Positions 53,330 to 60,411 of a stretch of DNA of 64,000 nucleotides are shown here, in pieces. Within the stretch, counting starts at the first letter, position 1. Every line of letters starts with the position of its first letter. The position numbers and the translations under genes were made by a program. A model generated the notes under the pieces. The model was not told the origin of the DNA and did not search any database. It saw only the letters and a list, made by a program, of their open reading frames with translations. Source of the stretch: Pseudarthrobacter enclensis (GTDB lineage: Bacteria > Actinomycetota > Actinomycetes > Actinomycetales > Micrococcaceae); NCBI RefSeq assembly GCF_001457025.1, contig NZ_KQ758600.1, positions 248,001-312,000 on the forward strand. Reading direction: 5' to 3'.

Positions 53330-54177
53330 GATGGGTTCCTCAACCAGCGGCTGATCCGGTTGATGGACAGGACCGTGGCCACGATGACCAGGGCCGGGGC
53401 GTAGACCAGCCAGGGGGCCGTGACATAGGTCTTGCCGGATGCGACCAGCAGGCCCCAGTCCGAGGACGGGGGCGGATCCCCATATCCGAGGAACGCCAGC
53501 GAGGCGATCACCAGGATGGAGGTGCCGAACTGCAGCACCGCCAGGACCAGCACCGGGCGGTAGGCGTTGGGCAGGACGTGGGTCAGCAGCGCCTGCAGCC
53601 GGTTGCCGCCCTCCAGGTAGGAGGCCTCGACAAACGTGGAGCGGCGGACCCGGATGACCTCGGCGCGCATGAGCCGGGCGAAGACGGCCACGGCCGAGAC
53701 TCCGGTGGCGATGGCGGCATTGATGGTCTGGAACCCCAGTGAGCTGACGATCACCACGGCCAGCAGGAAGCCGGGGATGGCCAGGAGCACATCCACGAAC
53801 CGGCCCAGGGTGGCGTCCAGCCACCCGCCGCGGAAGCCGCTGGCCAGGCCGATGGCGCTGCCCGCCACGAGCCCGATCGCCACGGCCACCAGTGCGCTGG
53901 TCACCGAGGACGCCGTGCCGTACACCACGCGGGCGTACTGGTCCCGGCCCAGGTAGTCGGTCCCGAACCAGTGCTGCAGGCTGGGGGAGTCGAGCTTGCT
54001 GCCGGTGTCCCCGTTGACGGGGCTGTAGCCCGTAAACACGGAGGGGAACAGGGACCAGAGCACCACCACCAGGACCACGAGGAGGGACATCAGCACCGTG
54101 GGCGGAATGGCTGCCCGGGTGCGGATGGACGCCGCTCCGTCGCTGCGGAGCCGGGCGAAGTTCAGGTCCGCGCTCAT
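53326..54177 (-). CDS. Peptide-type ABC permease, DppC-like (second system)
   Basis: A 283-residue permease. The N-terminal helix is followed by WFGTDYLGRDQYARVVYGTA, and the EAA loop appears as VEASYLEGGNRLQALLTHVL. It overlaps the genes on both sides by 4 bases, so the operon is translationally coupled throughout. Confidence 0.92.
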   Translation of the reverse strand: MSADLNFARLRSDGAASIRTRAAIPPTVLMSLLVVLVVVLWSLFPSVFTGYSPVNGDTGSKLDSPSLQHWFGTDYLGRDQYARVVYGTASSVTSALVAVAIGLVAGSAIGLASGFRGGWLDATLGRFVDVLLAIPGFLLAVVIVSSLGFQTINAAIATGVSAVAVFARLMRAEVIRVRRSTFVEASYLEGGNRLQALLTHVLPNAYRPVLVLAVLQFGTSILVIASLAFLGYGDPPPSSDWGLLVASGKTYVTAPWLVYAPALVIVATVLSINRISRWLRNPS

Positions 54178-55127
54178 GCGTTTGCTGCCTCTCTGACGTT
54201 GACCCGCGGGTCAAGCAACGGGGTGAGGAGGTCCGCGGCGAGGTTCACGGCCACGAAGACGACGGCGGACAGCGACACGACGGCCTGCAGGACCGGCTGG
54301 TCCTCGCCTGTGACGGCCTTCTGGACCACGGTGCCGATGCCGTCGCGGCCGAAGATGGTCTCGGTGATGACGGAGCCGCCCAGGAGTTCGCCCACAATCA
54401 GGGCGATCATGGCCACAGACGGCAGCGCTGACGGCTTCACCAGGTGCCGGGCGAAGAGCTGTGCCCCGGTGAGGCCCCGCGACCGGGCCACGAGGGCATA
54501 CTCCTGGCGCGATTCGTGGTCCAGGCCGGCGATCAGCACTTCCGCGAGTGGTGCGGAGACCGGGATGGCCAGGGTCACGGCGGCAAAGAGAGTGGCGGTG
54601 GCGCTGTTGGGGTCCGTGGTGGTGAATGAGTGCAGCCGGAAAGCGAAGAGCTCGATCAGGACCAGGCCGATCACGAAGTTGGGCACCGACAGGAAGAAGG
54701 ACGGGATGCAGCGGAGGATGCCTGCCCACCGGGGCGGGGCGTAGTGTGCGCCGTAGGCGATGGCGACGGCGAAGGCCACTGCAATGAAGAGTGCCGTCGA
54801 GGCCAGTGTGAGCGTTGAGGGCAGGGCATCGCCGACAATCTGCGACACGGCGAGGTTGGACTGCAGGGAGAAGCCCAGCTCGCCGGTCAGGAACCTGCCC
54901 AGCGACAGGGCCAGCTGTACCAGCACGGGCTGGTCCAGCCCGTAATAGGACACGATCCGCTGGATGTCGGCTTCGCTCAGCCCGGACTGCGGGTCGCGCA
55001 GCGAGTTGGTGATGGCGTCCCCGGGCAGCACACTGATGACCAGGAACGTCAGCACGTAGGCGAGGAGGACCACCACCGCCGCCTGACCGGCCCTGGCCAG
55101 GGCGAAGCGGCCGTAACCGCTGCTCAC
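54174..55127 (-). CDS. Peptide-type ABC permease, DppB-like (second system)
   Basis: A 317-residue permease with ISVLPGDAITNSLRDPQSG near the N-terminus and a typical long extracytoplasmic segment, followed by five more helices and an EAA loop (ALVARSRGLTGAQLFARHLV). It starts with GTG at 55127, overlapping the SBP stop as GTGA. Confidence 0.92.
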   Translation of the reverse strand: MSSGYGRFALARAGQAAVVVLLAYVLTFLVISVLPGDAITNSLRDPQSGLSEADIQRIVSYYGLDQPVLVQLALSLGRFLTGELGFSLQSNLAVSQIVGDALPSTLTLASTALFIAVAFAVAIAYGAHYAPPRWAGILRCIPSFFLSVPNFVIGLVLIELFAFRLHSFTTTDPNSATATLFAAVTLAIPVSAPLAEVLIAGLDHESRQEYALVARSRGLTGAQLFARHLVKPSALPSVAMIALIVGELLGGSVITETIFGRDGIGTVVQKAVTGEDQPVLQAVVSLSAVVFVAVNLAADLLTPLLDPRVNVREAANA

Positions 55128-56767
55128 TTGGCCAGCCAGGCGGTGTAGAAGTTGGCGTAGGCCAGGCCGTTGTACTGGACCCCCTTGACCGTGGGGGAGA
55201 TGAGGTACAGCCGCTGCACCAGCTGGTTCAGGGGGATGAAATAGCCCTGCTCCAGGACGTACTGCTGCAGTTCGCCGGCGATCTTTTCGCGGGAGGCCCG
55301 GTCCGAGGCGCTCGCGATGGCCGTGGACAGGTCGTTGAGCTTCTGGTCGCCGGTGCCCAGGTTGAACCAGTTTTCACCGTTGTTCTGGCTGGTCAGGACA
55401 CCGGCAACGGTGCCGACGTCGACGAAGCTGCGGGAAGTCTGGAACAGCGGCGGCCGGCTCGCCTGGATTGCGGAGTAGCCGGCGACGTCCACCACCTTGA
55501 GGTTGACCTTGATGCCGATGCGCTCCAGCTGCTGGGCAATCAGCTCGTCCTCCGCCTTGGTGGAGGGGACGTAGGGGTTGGGGGTCAGCGGGAATTCGAG
55601 GACCTTGCCGTCCTTGACCCGGAAGCCGTCCGGCCCCGGCTTCCAGCCGGCGTCGTCCAGGAGCTTCCTGGGCTTGTCGGCGTCAAAGGCGAAGGCGCTG
55701 CTGTAGTCGCCGGCTTCCGGGACATTGCCCTGGATGAACGTGGTGGCGGCGTCCCAGTCCGCGGTGTAGACGGTGGCGCGGATCTCCTCCCGGTCGATCC
55801 CGTGCTGGATGGCCTGCCGGACGCTGGGATCATTGGTGGGGAAGGCCTGGGTGTTGACCTGGAAGCCGTCCACGAAGCCGAGGTACTTGGGTGTTCCCAC
55901 GGTGAAGCCTTGGGCCTTGAGGGACTCAATTTCCTGGGGTTCCACGTTGAAGGCAACCTCGGCCTGGCCGGACGCCACCGTGGACGTCCGCACGGAGGTG
56001 TCCTTGATGACCTTGTAGGTGATGGTGTCCAGGCGGGCAGGTCCGGTGTGGCTCAGCGCTGCCGGTCCCCAGTTGTAGTCCTTGCGCTTTTCGAGCACGT
56101 AGGAATCGCCCTGCTTCCAGGACTTGAGGACGAACGGGCCGCTGCCGATCTCCTGCGCAAGGTCCGCCTGTGCATCCAGCGGCAGGGCCAGCGTCTTGGG
56201 AGACAGCAGGATGCAGCCGTGGTAGGCGAGGGTGGCGATGAAGCCCAGGGCGGGGGAAGAGAAGGACACCTTGACCGTCTTGGCGTCAGCGGCTTCGGCG
56301 CTGACGAAGTTGCTGGAGGGGAACAGGCCCACCTTGCTGATGCCGCGGTCCGGGGCGCCCTTGGCCCAGGCATTGAGGTTGGCCACGACGGCGGCCGCGT
56401 CCAGGGGCGTGCCGTCGGAGAAGGTCACGCCGTCCTTGAGGTGCAGGACGAAGTCCTTGGCCCCGTTGAGTTCCTCCCAGCTTTCGGCGACCCAGGGGCT
56501 GAGCTGGCCCTTGTCGTCGACGTAGACCAGCTTGTCAGTGATCTGGCCCCAGAGGTTGCCTTCGTAGCTGGAGATGGAGGTCTTGCTGGAAACCCAGCCG
56601 GTGTCGTAGCCCTGGATCAGGAAGGTGATGTTGCCGCCGTCAACGGGCGTGCCGGCGTCGGACGACGTGCTGGCGGCGGGACCGCCGCAGGCGGTGAGGA
56701 CGGCGGAGCCGGTTATGGCGGTGATGCCGGCGAGGAAGACGCGGCGGCGGAATTCGGTGGTGTTCAT
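55124..56767 (-). CDS. SBP_bac_5 substrate-binding lipoprotein (second system)
   Basis: A 547-residue family-5 solute-binding protein. The signal carries a twin-arginine-like run (RRRVFLAG, 7-14) and a lipobox LTACGG (C27), so it may be exported folded by Tat and then lipid-anchored. The mature protein has family blocks SYEGNLWGQITDKLVYVDDK, LKDGVTFSDGTPLDAAAVV and RQAIQHGIDREEIRATVY. The ligand is unknown; peptides, opines or sulfur compounds such as glutathione are possible. The gene follows the FAD oxidase by 41 bases. Confidence 0.9.
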   Translation of the reverse strand: MNTTEFRRRVFLAGITAITGSAVLTACGGPAASTSSDAGTPVDGGNITFLIQGYDTGWVSSKTSISSYEGNLWGQITDKLVYVDDKGQLSPWVAESWEELNGAKDFVLHLKDGVTFSDGTPLDAAAVVANLNAWAKGAPDRGISKVGLFPSSNFVSAEAADAKTVKVSFSSPALGFIATLAYHGCILLSPKTLALPLDAQADLAQEIGSGPFVLKSWKQGDSYVLEKRKDYNWGPAALSHTGPARLDTITYKVIKDTSVRTSTVASGQAEVAFNVEPQEIESLKAQGFTVGTPKYLGFVDGFQVNTQAFPTNDPSVRQAIQHGIDREEIRATVYTADWDAATTFIQGNVPEAGDYSSAFAFDADKPRKLLDDAGWKPGPDGFRVKDGKVLEFPLTPNPYVPSTKAEDELIAQQLERIGIKVNLKVVDVAGYSAIQASRPPLFQTSRSFVDVGTVAGVLTSQNNGENWFNLGTGDQKLNDLSTAIASASDRASREKIAGELQQYVLEQGYFIPLNQLVQRLYLISPTVKGVQYNGLAYANFYTAWLAK

Positions 56768-56808
56768 GGGAGGGTCTCCTGGGTGGAAGTGTGGGCAGCC
56801 GTGCGTGG

Positions 56809-58245
56809 CTAGATGGCTTTGCCGGGGTTCAGCAGTGAATGCGGGTCCAGTGCAGCTTTGATGGCGTGCTGGGCCTGGCGGATCCGCGGGGACAGTTCCA
56901 GCGCAGCCCAGTCCTGCTTGAGGCTGCCGATGCCGTGTTCTCCGCTGACCGTGCCGCCCAGCGACAAGGCCACACGCACCAGTTCTGTGGCGGCCTCCTG
57001 CAGGGCCGCCGGCGGCTGGGCGGGATCGTCGCCGGGCAGCCTGTCGAGGGTGATGAGCGGGTGGAGGTTGCCGTCACCGGCATGCGAGACGGCGGAAATG
57101 TCCACTCCAAAACGTGCTTCCAGCACCGGAAACGCCGCATAGACCTCGGCAAGCCGTGACTTGGGAACAGCGATGTCTTCGCCGATGTACCACTTGTGCC
57201 GGGGAAGGCCGCGGCCGCTGCGCCGCAGTTCCCAGAGCCGGGCTCCGTCGTCATCCGTTTCCACCGTGACCCGGGCCCCGGCGGCGGTGAGTGCGGTGGC
57301 GAGGTCCGCCGACTGTTCGTCGATGCCGTACCCGTCCAGTTCAACCAGGACCAGGGCGGCGCCGCGGCCACGCAGGCTGGTGCCCGAGTGGCTGTCGATG
57401 CTGTCCAGGCTGGGGGTGTCGAAGAATTCTATGGCCACCGGACGGACCGGCGAGCCGGTGATGGCGGCGAGGCCGTGGGCGCCGGCGGCTGTGCTGTCGA
57501 AGAACGCCGTGACGGTCCTGCGGGCCACCGGGAGGGGCCGGAGCCTGACGGTGGCGCTGACCACAATCCCGAGGACCCCTTCCGAGCCAACGAACAGGGA
57601 GGTCAGGTCAAGCCCGGTGACACCCTTGATGGAGCGGTGGCCCACGCTGACCAGGCTGCCGTCCGCCAGGACGACGTCGAGCGCCAGCACCGACTCGCGG
57701 GTCACACCGTACTTGGCGCAGCGCAGCCCCCCGGCGTTGGTGGCGATGTTGCCGCCGATCGTGGAGATGTCGAAACTTGCCGGATCGGGGGCGTAGAACA
57801 ACCCGTACGGGGCCAGCTGCGCATTCAATTCCGCATTGATGATGCCCGGTTCCACCACGGCCACTTCATCGAGCGGTGAGATCTCGATGACCCGAGCCAG
57901 CCTGCCGGTGGACACCACCACCTGGCCGGGCCGGGCAGCGGCGCCGCCGGAGAGGCCTGTCCCGGCGCCGCGGGGCACCACAGTGATGCCGAGCCCGGCG
58001 GCGAGGCGCACCACGTCCTGCACCTGCCCGGCAGTTTCGGGGAAGACGACGGCGGGACCTTGGCCGGCGTCGTCGTGCAGGGCGGACTTTGCCGTCGCGG
58101 CATCGTAACGGTAGGGGCGGGTTTCGGGTCCGGCCGCCAGCACTGCAATACCGGGGTGGCGGGAAGAAAGTTCGCGGAGAAACGACTCCACCGCCTGTTG
58201 CGGGTGGACGCCGCGCTGCCGGGCTTCGGGTTCTGCTGATGTCAT
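56809..58245 (-). CDS. FAD-linked 2-hydroxyacid oxidase (GlcD/D-lactate dehydrogenase type)
   Basis: A 478-residue flavoprotein with a FAD_binding_4 domain (about 45-220; VPRGAGTGLSGGAAARPGQV, NIATNAGGLRCAKYG) and an oxidase C-terminal domain (about 225-475; VSHAGDGNLHPLI, the metal-histidine segment, and GTVSGEHGIGSLKQDW). Family members oxidise glycolate, D-lactate or other D-2-hydroxy acids to 2-oxo acids. The protein carries all the parts of a stand-alone enzyme; no GlcE or GlcF subunit genes are near. It is the first gene of the operon leading into the peptide-type transporter, with its start at 58245. Confidence 0.9.
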   Translation of the reverse strand: MTSAEPEARQRGVHPQQAVESFLRELSSRHPGIAVLAAGPETRPYRYDAATAKSALHDDAGQGPAVVFPETAGQVQDVVRLAAGLGITVVPRGAGTGLSGGAAARPGQVVVSTGRLARVIEISPLDEVAVVEPGIINAELNAQLAPYGLFYAPDPASFDISTIGGNIATNAGGLRCAKYGVTRESVLALDVVLADGSLVSVGHRSIKGVTGLDLTSLFVGSEGVLGIVVSATVRLRPLPVARRTVTAFFDSTAAGAHGLAAITGSPVRPVAIEFFDTPSLDSIDSHSGTSLRGRGAALVLVELDGYGIDEQSADLATALTAAGARVTVETDDDGARLWELRRSGRGLPRHKWYIGEDIAVPKSRLAEVYAAFPVLEARFGVDISAVSHAGDGNLHPLITLDRLPGDDPAQPPAALQEAATELVRVALSLGGTVSGEHGIGSLKQDWAALELSPRIRQAQHAIKAALDPHSLLNPGKAI

Positions 58246-58591
58246 GCCGGGATCTCTTTCGGACAGTGGCGGAACGAAATAATGCGACGGGAAAGGTCGC
58301 CAGGAGTTTCACGTGCGTCATTTTTCGAAGGGGCTTTATGGGAAATTAGCGGTCCGGCGGCTAGTGCCGGAAACCGGGATGACGCCGGAATCAACAATTC
58401 GAAATTGCGGGAAATGCGGATCAATAAGCAGTAAGAAAAGGTCATTCAGTGCGTCATGTTGGCGCGATGTGACGCTGTTGGTCCCGGGATGAAGCTGCAT
58501 TTCGGCCTGCGTCAGCGCATTGCGGCGGTGGTTGTCCAAAACAATTTACGGATGGTTTGGTGAGGTAACGATTCCAACGAGAGGCCTACAC
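58246..58591. promoter_or_regulatory. Divergent control region with five TGCGTCA/TGACGC elements
   Basis: This 346-bp gap between the FAD oxidase gene and the flavin reductase gene has no supportable ORF and is AT-richer than its flanks. TGCGTCA occurs at 58314-58320, 58450-58456 and 58508-58514, and its inverse TGACGC at 58380-58385 and 58470-58475. The 58451/58475 pair makes an inverted repeat of 25 bases (GCGTCA, 13 bases, TGACGC). Shared control of both divergent units is likely. Confidence 0.55.
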
Positions 58592-59104
58592 ATGACTGCC
58601 ACATCAGATCTGAATCCCCGCCGGCTTCGGGATATTTTTGGAACCTTTGCCAGTGGGTTGACGGTTATTACCGGCTCAACGCCGCAGGGGCCGGCAGGAT
58701 TCACCTGCCAGTCATTCGCGTCGTTGTCGTTGGAACCTGCCCTGGTGACTTTCAGCCCGGCGCGCACGTCGAGTACCTGGCCCGTCCTCAGGGACGCCGG
58801 TACGTTCACCGTGAACATCCTTCCCGCTGAACACCAGCACCTGGCCGGGCAGTTCGCCCGCTCCGGAACGGACAAGTTCGCCGGCGTCAGCCATACCGCC
58901 TCGCCGCTGGGCAATCCCATCCTTGACGATGCCCTGGCCTGGATCGACTGCGAGCTGCATGCCGAACACGACGGCGGCGACCACACCATCGTGGTGGCAA
59001 CCGTGCGGCACCTCAGCGCCCGGGACAGTGCTGATCCGCTGCTGTTCTTCAAGGGCCGGTACGCCGGACTGGCGCCGGCGCGCCTGCTCGAAGCCGCCGG
59101 CTGA
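58592..59104 (+). CDS. NAD(P)H:flavin reductase, HpaC/HsaB-like
   Basis: A 170-residue flavin-reductase-domain protein. Family landmarks are FGTFASGLTVITG, AGFTCQSFASLSLEPALVTF, NILPAEHQHLAGQFA and a C-terminal LLFFKGRYAGL segment. Such small reductases supply reduced FMN or FAD to class D monooxygenases. The start is the ATG at 58592 with GAGAGG upstream. It is encoded divergently from the six-gene FAD oxidase/ABC operon. The nearest visible client is the monooxygenase half of the RibA fusion 9 kb away; that pairing is inferred. Confidence 0.9.
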   Translation: MTATSDLNPRRLRDIFGTFASGLTVITGSTPQGPAGFTCQSFASLSLEPALVTFSPARTSSTWPVLRDAGTFTVNILPAEHQHLAGQFARSGTDKFAGVSHTASPLGNPILDDALAWIDCELHAEHDGGDHTIVVATVRHLSARDSADPLLFFKGRYAGLAPARLLEAAG

Positions 59105-59197
59105 CAGCCTCCTCCTAAGGCCGCCCGGAAGCCGCCCCGCGCCGGGAAAGTCAGCACCGCCGGCACGCCTCCGCCTTGCATCCGGAACTGCTGGTAG

Positions 59198-59231
59198 TAA
59201 GCTTGCTGAGCATTACTACTAAGCTTGCTGA
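59198..59231. repeat. Two direct copies of TAAGCTTGCTGA
   Basis: Identical 12-mers lie at 59198-59209 and 59220-59231, 22 bp apart start to start (two helical turns). A third near-copy is upstream of katE at 12363. TAGTAA/TTACTA arms (59195-59200 and 59213-59218) flank the first copy. They sit 27-60 bases before the next gene and look like activator or repressor sites. Confidence 0.55.
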
Positions 59232-59257
59232 TTAACCGGACGAGGGAAGCAGGAGTC

Positions 59258-59617
59258 ATGGGCACAGTCTTTGGTGTCGCCTGGGCGCTGATGCTGGCCG
59301 CCGGGGGCGCAGCCTTCGCTGCCGCAGCTCCCGACGGCGGTGCAGCGCAAGGCGGGCAGTATCTCGCGGGCCACGTGCTCCTGGGCGTGGGCATCGGCCA
59401 GCTGGCGGCCTTGCTGCTCCGGCACTTTGCCCGCCTGGTGGTTGGCCGGCTCCGGGTGCGCTCCACCGTCCCCGCTCCCGCCCCAGGGCTTCCCGACGGG
59501 GAGGCTGCCGCAACACCGCAGCCCGCGGCAGCCGGACCGGCAGTGGCCACCGTGGCCGTCCTGCCCGTGAGGCCGGCGGCGTCCATGGCCCGCCTGCGGG
59601 GCCGGCATGCCGCCTGA
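59258..59617 (+). CDS. Small membrane protein of unknown function
   Basis: A 119-residue protein. It has a hydrophobic N-terminus (VFGVAWALMLAAGGAAFAAA, possible signal peptide) and a second segment (AGHVLLGVGIGQLAALLL), then a basic Arg-rich stretch and a Pro/Ala tail. I do not recognise a family. The ATG at 59258 has AGGAG 3 bases upstream. Its 3' end overlaps the next gene by 11 bases. It is placed behind the TAAGCTTGCT repeats shared with the catalase promoter, which hints at stress control. Confidence 0.7.
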   Translation: MGTVFGVAWALMLAAGGAAFAAAAPDGGAAQGGQYLAGHVLLGVGIGQLAALLLRHFARLVVGRLRVRSTVPAPAPGLPDGEAAATPQPAAAGPAVATVAVLPVRPAASMARLRGRHAA

Positions 59618-60290
59618 GCTGCCGCAGGCCTTGCCGGCAGGAACCGCGGCGGCCATTGCCGCAGCGCCGCCGGCGCCTTGGCCCGTGCCCGGTCACGCCC
59701 CAACACCCGCGGCACGTCCCGCACCGCGTGCGCAGCGGGCCGGGGCACCCGTGGCCCGGCGCCTGGCAGCCGGTGTGGCGGCCCTGCTGGCCGTCACTGT
59801 TGCAGTGATTTTCGCTGTTTCCGCCACCGGTCCGCGCTCCGACGCCGAAACATCCACCCTGCGCGGGCTGCAGATCCGCGTGCTGAGCATCAGCCAGGCA
59901 GCCGCCGAAAACAGGCTCGACGGCGCCCTGGCGGCACTGCAGGCCCTCCAGGACGACCTTGACGGCGCCGCGCGTGACGGCAGGATCTCCGCACCGAAGG
60001 CCCGGGGAATCGAGTCTGCCCTCGCGGCCGTCCGAGCAGACATCACGGACCGGCTCGAATCCCAGGCCGCCGCAGCGGGCACTGCGGCCGGGACCGCGCC
60101 CGTGGCCGCAACGACGGACACTCCCGCGGCGCAGGCACCGGCTCCCGCGCCGGCAGCGGACGTGCCTGCCGTACAGCCGGTGCCACCGGCAGCTCCTGAC
60201 CCTGCGCCCGCCTCCGGCGCCGGGCAACCCGGTGTACCCGGTCCCGCCAAGGCACCGCCCGGGAAGGCCAAGGGGCACAACAGGCCCTGA
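59607..60290 (+). CDS. Single-pass membrane protein with extracytoplasmic helical and Pro/Ala-rich tail
   Basis: A 227-residue protein: a Pro/Ala-rich cytoplasmic start, one transmembrane helix at about 50-70 (LAAGVAALLAVTVAVIFAVS), a helical extracytoplasmic module (about 85-150; ENRLDGALAALQALQDDLDG and SALAAVRADITDRLES) and a long Ala/Pro tail. The helical module resembles short uncharacterised actinobacterial surface proteins. The start is the ATG at 59607 inside the preceding gene, so translation is coupled. The function is unknown. Confidence 0.75.
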   Translation: MPPELPQALPAGTAAAIAAAPPAPWPVPGHAPTPAARPAPRAQRAGAPVARRLAAGVAALLAVTVAVIFAVSATGPRSDAETSTLRGLQIRVLSISQAAAENRLDGALAALQALQDDLDGAARDGRISAPKARGIESALAAVRADITDRLESQAAAAGTAAGTAPVAATTDTPAAQAPAPAPAADVPAVQPVPPAAPDPAPASGAGQPGVPGPAKAPPGKAKGHNRP

Positions 60291-60411
60291 TCCGGGCACG
60301 CGGCCCAGCACGGCCGCGCCACCTGCGGCGGCCGCCCTCAGCGGCCACCTTCAGCGGTCGCCCGGGACGGACACAGCACGCCCCAAGGTCCAACCACGGC
60401 AGAATGGACGG

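Noticed and set aside
53330..54214. An N-terminal extension of the ABC ATPase gene reaching 54214
   Set aside because: It is the off-frame reading of the DppC-like permease gene; the ATPase begins at the ATG at 53329.
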